Shown here: one piece after another, positions 1-6,528 of the stretch | Position numbering within the stretch: position 1 is the stretch's first letter | How the letters are laid out: every line of letters starts with the position of its first letter | Source: Actinomycetota bacterium | GTDB lineage: Bacteria > Actinomycetota > Actinomycetes > S36-B12 | Length of the DNA: 7,442 nucleotides | Direction: 5' to 3' | Assembly (NCBI GenBank): GCA_026392575.1 | Contig: JAPLBU010000139.1 | Span: forward strand, 1 to 7,442 | Made by a program: the position numbers and the translations under genes | The notes under the pieces: model-generated | Told to the model about the DNA's origin: nothing | What the model saw: the letters and a program-made list of their open reading frames with translations, nothing else | The model's database searches: none

Positions 1-1405
1 AGTCGATGTCGCCATCGACACCGTCCGCCGCGGCGACCTGGTGATCGTCCGCCCGGGCGAGCGCATCCCCGTGGATGGCTCCATCACCGAGGGCAATGCC
101 GCCATCGATGCGTCCATGTTGACCGGCGAGAGCCTGCCGCTGGATGCCGGCCCGGTCGGTGCCGTGCCCGGTGCCTTCGTCGAGGTGATCGCACCGCTGC
201 TCCGCGAGCAGCCGCTGGTCGCGGTCGTCACCCTGCAGACGGAGCGGGCACCCCGCCTCGTTCTCGCCGAGGACGGCCACCCCCTCGTCGAGCTTGTCGA
301 CGATGTCGTGTCCGTGTTCCGCGACGGCCGGGTCATCAGCGTCTTCCGCGAGATCGAGGTCGAGGCCATCGACGCTGACGATGCCGATTGCCTCGACGCG
401 ATCCAGAGAGTCGTCGATCTGCTCATCAGCATGGGCGCCGAGCCGAGCTCGGTCAGCAAGGCCGCCAGTGCCCTCGGACCCCGCACCGCCGAGCCGCCGG
501 ACATCCCCGAGCGGCCCGCGCCCAGCCCCGATGGGCTTGCCGTCGACGCCATCCGCTCCGTCCTCTCGCAGCACGTGCGCCACCTGCTGATGGCCGATGT
601 GGGCGTCCGCCGCGACCTGCCCGATGCCGTCCACCAGATGAGAGTGGCCGCGCGCCGATTGCGCAGTGCGATGGCGACGTTCGCACCGTTGATGCAGGAG
701 GAGCCCGCCCTTCTCCTGCGCGAGGAGCTGAAGTGGATCGCCAGCGAGCTCGGGGCGATCCGCGACACCGAGGTGATGATCGAACGACTCGACCGCCACG
801 CCGGCGAACTCGACGACGAAGCCGATACCGAACGCGCACGGCTCGCCATCGACCCCCTGCTGGGCGCCCGACTGACGGCCGCGCGCTCCGGTGCCCTCGC
901 CGCGCTGCGTAGCGACCGGCACCAGCAGCTCGTCGACGATCTCATGGCAGCCGCGATCGATCCCCCGGTCACCGATGCGGCCTTCGCCCCCTGCTCCGAG
1001 GTGCTCCTTCCGCTCGTCGCCCGAACCTGGCGACAGCTGGCGAAGTGCATCGGAGACCTCGAACTCGACGGACCCAGCCCGACCTGGCACGCCGCCCGCA
1101 TCAAGGCCAAGCGCGCCCGGTACTCGGCCGACGCCGTCGCCGCCATCTTCGGCAAGGACATGAAGCGCTATGCCGAGCGGCTCTCCGATGTCACCGAGCT
1201 GCTCGGCGACCATCAGGACGCACATGTCGCCCAGGTGATCCTTCGAGAGCTGGCGGCGCACGCCGAGACCGATGGATTGACCGGCATGTCCCTCGGCATC
1301 CTGCACGAGTTCGAGGCGGACGAGGAGATCCTCGATCGCTACCGTTTCGTCGAGCTCTGGCCCAAGGCGCGACGCGACGCGAGCAGTGCGGGCGTCCGGC
1401 GATGA
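1..1405 (+). CDS. Chimeric ORF: partial P-type ATPase actuator domain fused in frame to half-CYTH + CHAD protein (5' end outside window)
   Basis: The frame is open from base 2, so the true start lies to the left. GTG at 41 is only the first internal start codon, and it falls inside a conserved motif. Bases 2-160 read as the actuator domain of a P1B-type (metal) ATPase: RRGDLVIVRPGERIPVDG, then AAIDASMLTGES with TGES at 122-133. From about 164 the protein becomes the C-terminal half of a CYTH domain (PLVAVVTLQTER, ELVDDVVSV, FREIEVE; to about 400). A Pro-rich linker follows, then a complete CHAD domain (about 535-1350) with HQMRVAARRLR at 632-664 and a second basic helix, RIKAKRARYSADAV. CHAD domains are helical bundles that bind polyphosphate through conserved His, Arg and Lys residues. 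The CYTH N-terminal half, with the ExExK strand, is absent, as are all ATPase parts after TGES (the DKTGT P-domain, N-domain and ion-site helices). CYTH catalysis and ion pumping are therefore unlikely, while CHAD binding looks intact. The stop overlaps the start of the next gene by 4 nt. It could be a real deletion fusion or an assembly chimera. Confidence 0.85.
   Translation, partial: VDVAIDTVRRGDLVIVRPGERIPVDGSITEGNAAIDASMLTGESLPLDAGPVGAVPGAFVEVIAPLLREQPLVAVVTLQTERAPRLVLAEDGHPLVELVDDVVSVFRDGRVISVFREIEVEAIDADDADCLDAIQRVVDLLISMGAEPSSVSKAASALGPRTAEPPDIPERPAPSPDGLAVDAIRSVLSQHVRHLLMADVGVRRDLPDAVHQMRVAARRLRSAMATFAPLMQEEPALLLREELKWIASELGAIRDTEVMIERLDRHAGELDDEADTERARLAIDPLLGARLTAARSGALAALRSDRHQQLVDDLMAAAIDPPVTDAAFAPCSEVLLPLVARTWRQLAKCIGDLELDGPSPTWHAARIKAKRARYSADAVAAIFGKDMKRYAERLSDVTELLGDHQDAHVAQVILRELAAHAETDGLTGMSLGILHEFEADEEILDRYRFVELWPKARRDASSAGVRR
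2..163 (+). other. P1B-type ATPase actuator-domain segment within the fused ORF
   Basis: The pattern R-R-G-D-L-V-x-V-R-P-G-E-R-I-P-V-D-G, then a short spacer and D-A-S-M-L-T-G-E-S-L-P, is the dephosphorylation (actuator) domain signature of heavy-metal P-type ATPases. TGES, at 122-133, is the catalytic loop that removes the aspartyl phosphate. After LPLDAGP an ATPase would continue with a Gly-Asp-x-Val-x-Gly-Ala-Thr type stretch and then the next membrane helices. Here the frame instead gives VGAVPGAFVEVI and CYTH sequence. Nothing downstream in the window restores the ATPase, so this is a fragment of a pump gene whose upstream part (metal-binding domain and first helices) would lie outside the window. 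Confidence 0.8.
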
Positions 1406-2331
1406 CACCCCGGCCGGCGATCCGAGCCGCCGGCGCAGTGGTCCTTCGGGGCGACGCCCCCCAACAGGAGTTCCTCGCGATCCACCGACCCGGGCTGCTG
1501 GACTGGTCACTGCCCAAGGGCAAGCTCGACGCAGGCGAGCACGTCGTCACCGCGGCGGTACGAGAGTGCGACGAGGAGACGGGCTACACGCCCGTGCTCC
1601 AGGCTCCGTTGACCGCGCTCACCTACAGCGTCGACAGCAACCCCAAGGTCGTCAACTACTGGCGGGCCCGCGTGCGATCCGAGGAGGGGTTCACCCCGGA
1701 TGACGAGGTCGACGAGATCAGGTGGGTCCCCGTTGCGGAGGCCGCTGCCGTCCTGACCTACCCGCGTGACACGGTCGCTGTTGACGAGGCGGCCGGCCTC
1801 CCCGACACCATCCCGCTCGTGATCCTGCGGCATACCCAGGCCATGAAGCGGGCGCAGTTCGATGGTGACATCGATGACGAGCGGCCATTGACCGGCAAGG
1901 GCCGCTCGCATAGCAAGTCCCTCATCCCGCTACTCGACGCATACGGCGTGACGTCGGTCTACGCCAGCAGCGCGCGTCGCTGCACCGAGACGGTCAAGCG
2001 GTTCGCCAAGCACGTCGACGGGCACGTTCAGCATGAGCCGCCGCTGACGGAGCAGGGTCACCACGACAAGCCCACCGAGGCAGCCGCCCGTGCCGTCGAA
2101 CTCGCCCTGACCCGTGAGCCGCTCGTGCTGTGCACGCACCGACCCGTCCTGCCCACGGTCCTTGATTCGATGGCGGTGGCGCTTGGGGTCGGACTCGACG
2201 ACCCACGCTGGTCACGCGCCTGGGATCCGAAACTGCCCCCCGGCGGCTTCATCGTCGTGCACCGGGAGTTCACCGGCGACGGGCCCGTGCGGGTGGTCGG
2301 CGTCGAGCGTCACACGCTGTCAGACGCCTAA
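1402..2331 (+). CDS. mutT1: MutT1-type Nudix hydrolase with C-terminal histidine phosphatase domain
   Basis: The protein has 309 residues, close to mycobacterial MutT1. Residues 1-130 are a Nudix domain with a perfect box, GX5EX7REUXEEXGU, at residues 40-62 (GKLDAGE...RECDEETGY), preceded by the substrate-loop motif DWSLPKGK. Residues 137-309 are a histidine phosphatase (phosphoglycerate mutase-like) domain, with the phospho-accepting His in LRHTQA (H144), a SARRCTETV helix, and the second His in CTHRPVLP. Related actinobacterial enzymes hydrolyse 8-oxo-(d)GTP and diadenosine polyphosphates, cleaning the nucleotide pool; the C-terminal domain can act on the diphosphate product. This is family knowledge, not shown here. 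The ATG at 1402 overlaps the preceding stop (ATGA) and there is no good ribosome binding site, so translation is probably coupled to the CHAD gene. The usual RHG/RHA is RHT here, but the catalytic His is kept. Confidence 0.88.
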   Translation: MTPRPAIRAAGAVVLRGDAPQQEFLAIHRPGLLDWSLPKGKLDAGEHVVTAAVRECDEETGYTPVLQAPLTALTYSVDSNPKVVNYWRARVRSEEGFTPDDEVDEIRWVPVAEAAAVLTYPRDTVAVDEAAGLPDTIPLVILRHTQAMKRAQFDGDIDDERPLTGKGRSHSKSLIPLLDAYGVTSVYASSARRCTETVKRFAKHVDGHVQHEPPLTEQGHHDKPTEAAARAVELALTREPLVLCTHRPVLPTVLDSMAVALGVGLDDPRWSRAWDPKLPPGGFIVVHREFTGDGPVRVVGVERHTLSDA

Positions 2332-2348
2332 CGTGATCAACTAGGGGC

Positions 2349-3140
2349 ATGACGAAGCGGGTATGGGCGGTCAGCGCCCTCCTCCTTGCCGTGCTGTCCA
2401 TCGGCGCATGCGGCACGCCCCGCGTGCCCGTCGGCGACGCCGACGACACGGCCGCCCCATCACCAGCCATGATGCCGACACCGAATGCCTTCGTCTCCGC
2501 CGTCATGCACACACGCGACCTCGGGTCGGCCGACGTCGACATCACCGTCGACACATCACTCGATGGCTCCACCGACCATGTCGATGGCATCGGAGCCGTC
2601 GCCCTCGACCGAGGCTTCGGCAACATCGCGTGGACAGGTGCGGACGGCACCACGCGGGTGATCAACAATGATGTCGCCATCTTCGTCCGCGACGACGTCG
2701 CCGGCGGCATGTGGACCCGGCTTCCGGAGGGTCAGCTCGAACCGCGCACGGCGTTCGCGAACCCGCTCGCAGGCCTGGGCCTCCTCCAGAACGTCGTGTC
2801 GGCCGACGCCGAGGCGATCGATGGCAGTCACGCGACGCGGTACAGCGGCCGGCTTCCTGCGGATCAACAGGCCCTATCCGCCTTCGGGCTCACGGATGAG
2901 GAGATCACCCGTCTGGGCGACACGTCGCGTGCGCCCGGCATCGACGTGACCGCGTGGGTCGATGACGCGGGTCGGCTGCTGCGGGTCGATCGGGCGTTCC
3001 GGCTGCCGGCGGAGTCCGGCACCTCTGCCGACCTGCGTGTCTCGACGGCGCTCTCGGACTTCAGCGGAGTGATCGATGTCGGACCGCCGCCGTCCGAAAG
3101 CGTGACCTCGGCATCGGCCTCGGCATCCGCAAACTCGTAG
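2349..3140 (+). CDS. Secreted lipoprotein, LppX/LprG-like (LolA-type fold suspected)
   Basis: This 263-residue protein begins with a lipoprotein signal peptide: basic n-region (K3, R4), hydrophobic stretch (residues 5-18) and lipobox I-G-A-C with C21 as the lipidated residue. The mature part starts with a Thr/Pro/Asp-rich linker. It is followed by alternating beta-rich segments (AVMHTRDLGSADVDITVDTS, a G-A-V-A-L-D-R-G-F-G strand, VINNDVAIFVRDD, W-T-R-L-P, NPLAGLGLLQNV, ATRYSGRLPA, VTAWVDDAGRLLRVDR). This strand order is typical of actinobacterial LppX/LprAFG and related lipoproteins, which bind or carry lipids at the cell envelope; assignment here is by pattern only. The C-terminus is a low-complexity Ser-Ala tail. 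The gene lies 17 nt after mutT1 and may be co-transcribed. An AGGGG run sits only 1 nt before the ATG, too close for a normal ribosome binding site, but any later start would remove the signal peptide. Confidence 0.72.
   Translation: MTKRVWAVSALLLAVLSIGACGTPRVPVGDADDTAAPSPAMMPTPNAFVSAVMHTRDLGSADVDITVDTSLDGSTDHVDGIGAVALDRGFGNIAWTGADGTTRVINNDVAIFVRDDVAGGMWTRLPEGQLEPRTAFANPLAGLGLLQNVVSADAEAIDGSHATRYSGRLPADQQALSAFGLTDEEITRLGDTSRAPGIDVTAWVDDAGRLLRVDRAFRLPAESGTSADLRVSTALSDFSGVIDVGPPPSESVTSASASASANS
3106..3129 (+). repeat. 12-bp tandem duplication coding the Ser-Ala tail of the lipoprotein
   Basis: Two adjacent copies, CCTCGGCATCGG (3106-3117) and CCTCGGCATCCG (3118-3129), differ at one base. They are translated as alternating Ser and Ala near the C-terminus of the lipoprotein. 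Such 12-bp units can gain or lose copies by slippage without breaking the frame. Confidence 0.7.
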
Positions 3141-3143
3141 CCG

Positions 3144-4340
3144 TCAGAGCAGTGCGGTGATGCCCTTGCCGAGGCATACGACGCCGGCATCGCTCACCGT
3201 GTAGAGCGAACGATCGCGCTCCAGGTCGACCCCGATCTGGGCACCGTCGGGCACGATGACGTTCTTGTCGAGGATGGCCCTGCGCACGACGGCGTTGCGC
3301 CCGATGCGCACGCCCGGCATCAGCACGCTGCCTTCGACGTATGCCCCGGCATCGACGGCAACGCTCGTGGCGATGACCGATGTGCGGACATGTGCGCCAG
3401 AGATGATCGTGCCGGCACCGACCATCGACTCGTGGGCGTTGCCGCCCTCGACGAACTTGGCCGGCGGCAGCGAGGGCAGGTTGGACAGGATCGGCCAGCG
3501 GCGGTTGTAGAGGTTGAAGATCGGATGCACGGACACCAGGTCCATGTGGGCATCGTGGTAGCTGTCGAGGGCGCGGTCCTCCGCGCCGGGCACGATGTTC
3601 TCGGCGAAGTCGTACACCTGGGCCTCACCCTGTGCCGTCAGCATCGGGATGATGTTCGTGCCCATGTCGTGGATCGACGCGGGGTCGACCGCGTCTGCTC
3701 GCAACGCCTCCAACAGCACGTCGGTGCTGAAGACGTAGTTGCCCATGGAGACATAGCACTGGTCATCGTGGCCCGGGATCGTCGGCGGATCCGCCGGCTT
3801 CTCCAGGAATCGCGAGATCTTGCGGCCGTCGGGTGCCGTCTCGATGACCCCGAAGTCGCCCGACATGGCCTTCGGCATCCGGATCCCCGCGACAGTGACG
3901 CCGGCACCGCTCGCAATGTGGGACTGGACCATCTGCATGGGATCCATGCGGTACACGTGATCGGCGCCGAACACGACGACGTAGTCGGGTCCCTCGTCGT
4001 AGACCAGGTTGAGGCTCTGGAAGATCGCGTCGGCGCTGCCCGTGTACCAGCGGGGGCCCAGTCGCTGCTGCGCCGGGACTGGCGTCACGTAGTCGCCCAC
4101 GAGAGTCGACATCCGCCACGTCTGCGTGATGTGCCGATCAAGGCTGTGCGACTTGTACTGGGTCAGGACGCACACCCGGCGAAGGCCGGCGTTGATGAGG
4201 TTCGAGAGGACAAAATCGACCAGCCGGTACGAGCCGCCGAACGGCACAGCGGGCTTCGCACGGTCTGCCGTCAACGGCATGAGCCGCTTCCCCTCGCCGC
4301 CCGCGAGGACCATCGCCAACACGTGCGGATCTGAGCTCAC
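3144..4340 (-). CDS. glgC: Glucose-1-phosphate adenylyltransferase (ADP-glucose pyrophosphorylase) lacking the YWRDVGT motif
   Basis: The family makes ADP-glucose from glucose-1-phosphate and ATP, the entry step of glycogen and maltose-1-phosphate synthesis. With GTG at 4340 as start the protein has 398 residues, near the usual 400. The nucleotidyltransferase domain carries VLAGGEGKRL..PLTADRAKPAVPFGG (residues 11-33), the TQYKSHSLDRH and PAQQRLGPRWYTGSADAI stretches (Y99), GADH with the metal ligand D127, and FLEKP (K181). The C-terminal part from about residue 300 is a left-handed beta-helix of hexapeptide repeats (VGAGTIISGAHV, VLMPGVRIGRNAVV), ending in VGKG-like CLGKG. The odd point is residues 255-259, DRALD. 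Homologues have the motif YWRDVGT here, between the DR and LD, and it is missing, with the flanks VPGAEDR and YHDAHMDLVSVHP still aligned. By family knowledge the Asp of that motif is the second metal ligand, so activity may be lost or changed. A TTG at 4346 would add two residues, but the GTG is better placed. Confidence 0.93.
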   Translation of the reverse strand: MSSDPHVLAMVLAGGEGKRLMPLTADRAKPAVPFGGSYRLVDFVLSNLINAGLRRVCVLTQYKSHSLDRHITQTWRMSTLVGDYVTPVPAQQRLGPRWYTGSADAIFQSLNLVYDEGPDYVVVFGADHVYRMDPMQMVQSHIASGAGVTVAGIRMPKAMSGDFGVIETAPDGRKISRFLEKPADPPTIPGHDDQCYVSMGNYVFSTDVLLEALRADAVDPASIHDMGTNIIPMLTAQGEAQVYDFAENIVPGAEDRALDSYHDAHMDLVSVHPIFNLYNRRWPILSNLPSLPPAKFVEGGNAHESMVGAGTIISGAHVRTSVIATSVAVDAGAYVEGSVLMPGVRIGRNAVVRRAILDKNVIVPDGAQIGVDLERDRSLYTVSDAGVVCLGKGITALL

Positions 4341-4352
4341 CCTCAAACCCTA
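4340..4352 (-). promoter_or_regulatory. Putative glgC -10 element and leaderless GTG start
   Basis: On the minus strand TAGGGT (4352-4347) fits the actinobacterial -10 pattern TANNNT. It ends 6 nt before the GTG at 4340, so transcription would begin at or next to the start codon and give a leaderless mRNA. The alternative reading is that AGGG in the same place is a Shine-Dalgarno sequence 7 nt from the GTG. No clear -35 box is seen. Confidence 0.4.
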
Positions 4353-4373
4353 GTGCCACAGAGACGGCCCTGA

Positions 4374-4411
4374 GGTCCCATGACCGCATGGCGTCTAGGC
4401 TCCGTGCTGTG
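4374..4411 (+). promoter_or_regulatory. Putative glgA -10 element with leaderless GTG start and a small upstream dyad
   Basis: TAGGCT (4396-4401) matches TANNNT and lies 7 nt before GTG 4409, the spacing expected when transcription starts at the start codon. This also supports GTG 4409 over ATG 4388, which would lie upstream of the -10. A dyad GGTC-CCAT-GACC (4374-4385) sits where a regulator could contact the -35 region; it is short and may be chance. No convincing -35 hexamer is seen. Confidence 0.4.
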
Positions 4412-5581
4412 CGCATCGGAATGCTGACCCGCGAATGGCCCCCGGACATCTACGGGGGGGCAGGAGTTCATGTCGAGCACCTGGCGGCCGAACTCCGGCG
4501 CAAGATCACCGTCGACGTCCATTGCTTCGGTGAGCCACGCACCGACGCCGTCGGGCATGCCGTCCCGGCCGCCCTGCTCGGTGCCAACCAGGCCATCCAG
4601 ACCATCGGTGTCGACCTTGAGATGGTCGACTCGACGGCAGGCGTCGACCTGCTCCACTCTCACAGCTGGTACGCGAATCTGGCCGGTCACATCGGCGGTC
4701 TCCTGCACGGTGTTCCCCACGTCCTCACCGCCCACTCCCTGGAGCCGCTCCGGCCCTGGAAGGAGGAGCAGCTCGGTGGCGGGTATCGCGTCTCCTCGTG
4801 GATCGAGCGCACGGCCTACGAAGGTGCCGCCCGGATCATCGCCGTCAGCCACGGCATGCGGGCCGACGTGCTCGCGGCGTACCCGTCGGTCGATCCCGAT
4901 CGCGTGAGCGTCGTGCACAACGGCATCGACACCAGCGTCTACCGCCCCGACCCCGACGCCACTTTCGTCGAGGGTCTCGGCATCGACATGGATCGCCCCT
5001 ACGTGCTCTTCGTCGGTCGCATCACGCGGCAGAAGGGCATCGTCCACCTGATCAACGCGGCCCGGCGATTCGACGACGGCGTGCAGCTCGTGCTGTGCGC
5101 CTCCTCCCCTGACACCAAGGAGATCGGCGACGAGACGTCCGCCGCCGTCGACCAGTTGCGGGCCGAACGCGGCGATGCCAGCGTGATCTGGATCCAGGAG
5201 CAGGTCCCGCGTCCGCAGCTCATCACGCTGTTCTCACACGCCCTCGCCTTCGTCTGCCCGTCGATCTACGAGCCCCTCGGCATCGTCAACCTCGAGGCGA
5301 TGGCCTGCGAGACGGCGGTCGTCGCGTCGGCTGTCGGAGGTATCCCCGAGGTGGTCGTCGACGGCCAGACGGGTCTGCTCGTGCCCTACGACTCAGCCGA
5401 GCCGCGGGCCTTCGAGCATGCCTTCGCCGACGCCGTCAACATCATCGCCGCCGACCCGTCCCGGGCCCGCACGATGGGTGCCGCGGGCCGCGCGCGTGCG
5501 GTGAGCAACTTCGGTTGGGACGCGATCGCCGACGAGACGATTGCTGTGTACGACGCCGCACTCCAGTCGTGCGCGGCCTAG
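4409..5581 (+). CDS. glgA: GT4-family glycogen synthase / maltose-1-phosphate synthase (GlgA/GlgM, Corynebacterium type)
   Basis: The protein has 390 residues and a GT-B fold. The N-terminal domain has the acceptor loop YGGAGVHVEHL (residues 15-25) and HSHSWY (83-88), followed by HVLTAHSLEPLRPWK and EEQLGGGY. The C-terminal domain has FVGRITRQKG (201-210), whose Arg and Lys contact the sugar-nucleotide phosphates, and the retaining-GT motif E-x7-E in YEPLGIVNLEAM (E288, E296). It belongs to the short actinobacterial GlgA family, not the roughly 480-residue GT5 bacterial GlgA. The mycobacterial member (Rv1212c) uses ADP-glucose and glucose-1-phosphate to make maltose-1-phosphate for the GlgE pathway, so GlgM activity is quite possible here; sequence alone does not decide. 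The start at GTG 4409 gives RIGMLTREWPP right at the N-terminus, as in the family; ATG 4388 would add seven residues. It is divergent from glgC, which supplies its donor substrate, and is followed after 17 nt by a permease gene. Confidence 0.93.
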   Translation: MRIGMLTREWPPDIYGGAGVHVEHLAAELRRKITVDVHCFGEPRTDAVGHAVPAALLGANQAIQTIGVDLEMVDSTAGVDLLHSHSWYANLAGHIGGLLHGVPHVLTAHSLEPLRPWKEEQLGGGYRVSSWIERTAYEGAARIIAVSHGMRADVLAAYPSVDPDRVSVVHNGIDTSVYRPDPDATFVEGLGIDMDRPYVLFVGRITRQKGIVHLINAARRFDDGVQLVLCASSPDTKEIGDETSAAVDQLRAERGDASVIWIQEQVPRPQLITLFSHALAFVCPSIYEPLGIVNLEAMACETAVVASAVGGIPEVVVDGQTGLLVPYDSAEPRAFEHAFADAVNIIAADPSRARTMGAAGRARAVSNFGWDAIADETIAVYDAALQSCAA

Positions 5582-5598
5582 CTGAGCCCATCCCCGGT

Positions 5599-6528
5599 GT
5601 GGCGCTGGGCCGACACCCGCGCGCAACGCTCGGCTATCTGCTCTGCGTCGGCGCAGCGATTCTGTTCGCCGTCAACGCCACCGTCTCCAAGTCGATCCTG
5701 CTCAGTGGCATCGACCCGACACGACTGTCGCAGCTGCGCGTCACCGCCGCATTCCTGATCCTGCTCGTCGTCGTCGCGATCATGCGTCCGGCCGCCCTCC
5801 GCCTGAAGAAGGGCGAGTGGAAGATCCTGCTCGTCTTCGGCATCCTCGGTGTCGCGATGACGCAGTACCTGTACTTCGTCGCGATCAAGTTCCTGCCCGT
5901 GGGAGTTGCACTTCTGATCGAATTCACCGCACCGATCATGGTTGCGCTGTGGTTTCGCTTCGGGATGCACGAGGCGGTGAACCGCAAGGTCTGGGCCGGA
6001 CTCGTCCTCGCCATGACCGGCCTGGCGATGGTGGGCGAGGTATGGGACGGCTTCGCCCTCGACACCCTCGGTGTCATCGCCGGGTTCGGGGCCGCAGCGG
6101 CCCTAGCCGTCTACTTCCTACTCGGTGACCACCAGGTCCGGTCAGCCGATCCGCGCGACCCCGTGTCCCTCACCATGTGGGGCTTCGGTGCCGCCGCCCT
6201 GTTCTGGGCCGTTGTGCAGCCGTGGTGGTCGTTCCCGTGGGCTCAGCTCTCCGGTGACGGATACCCGCTCGGCACGGACCACGGCGGCACGTCACTGTGG
6301 ATGCTGTGTGCGTGGATGGTGCTGCTGGGCACCGTCGTGCCGTTCTCGATGGAGGTCGAGGCATTGCGCAACATCCGCGCCTCGCAGGCATCCGTCATCG
6401 GGATGACCGAGCCACTGGTCGCGAGCGCCATCGCGTGGGTCGCGCTCGGCGAGGTACTTACCCCGGTGCAGTTGGTCGGCGCGGTCATCGTGCTCGTCGG
6501 GGTGTTCCTTGCCGAGACCTCCCGCTGA
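5599..6528 (+). CDS. EamA-family (DMT superfamily) inner-membrane permease
   Basis: With GTG at 5599 the protein has 309 residues and about ten hydrophobic helices in two EamA repeats (about residues 10-138 and 155-308). The repeats show family features: an early helix with LFAVNATVSK, YLYFVAIKFLPVGVALLIEFTAPIMVAL at the end of repeat 1, and AQ/SQASVIGMTEPLVASAIAWVALGE followed by a last Gly/Val-rich helix in repeat 2. The EamA family exports amino acids, nucleotides, sugars or other metabolites; the substrate cannot be read from sequence. The open frame reaches back to 5515, but that would overlap glgA by 67 bp and add an Arg-rich, non-membrane lead. GTG 5599, 17 nt after the glgA stop, gives the usual family length, although its ribosome binding site is poor; GTG 5569 is an alternative. 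The close spacing suggests read-through from glgA. Confidence 0.85.
   Translation: MALGRHPRATLGYLLCVGAAILFAVNATVSKSILLSGIDPTRLSQLRVTAAFLILLVVVAIMRPAALRLKKGEWKILLVFGILGVAMTQYLYFVAIKFLPVGVALLIEFTAPIMVALWFRFGMHEAVNRKVWAGLVLAMTGLAMVGEVWDGFALDTLGVIAGFGAAAALAVYFLLGDHQVRSADPRDPVSLTMWGFGAAALFWAVVQPWWSFPWAQLSGDGYPLGTDHGGTSLWMLCAWMVLLGTVVPFSMEVEALRNIRASQASVIGMTEPLVASAIAWVALGEVLTPVQLVGAVIVLVGVFLAETSR

Noticed and set aside
1..163. A working metal-transporting P-type ATPase
   Set aside because: Only part of the actuator domain is present. The P-domain, N-domain and later membrane helices do not follow, so it cannot be annotated as a functional pump.
388..912. Arg/Pro-rich open frame inside the CHAD gene
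   Set aside because: Off-frame reading of GC-rich codons; the CHAD frame carries the conserved motifs.
3123..3163. Possible hairpin GCATCCGC / GCGGTGATGC at the lipoprotein-glgC junction
   Set aside because: It needs a 2-nt bulge and has a 23-nt loop, and both arms are coding sequence. It is too weak to call a terminator.
3390..4334. Long open frame antisense to glgC (314 codons)
   Set aside because: It has no recognisable domain and a His/Val/Arg-rich composition typical of the complement of high-GC genes. The opposite strand is a clear glgC.
4388..4408. ATG 4388 as the glgA start
   Set aside because: It would add seven residues not found in the family and lies upstream of the likely -10 hexamer; GTG 4409 fits better.
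4343..5047. Open frame antisense to glgA (234 codons)
   Set aside because: Shadow of glgA, with repetitive Asp/Val/Gly composition and no motif.
5515..5598. Longer EamA start at 5515
   Set aside because: It would overlap glgA by 67 bp and add an Arg-rich lead unlike EamA proteins.
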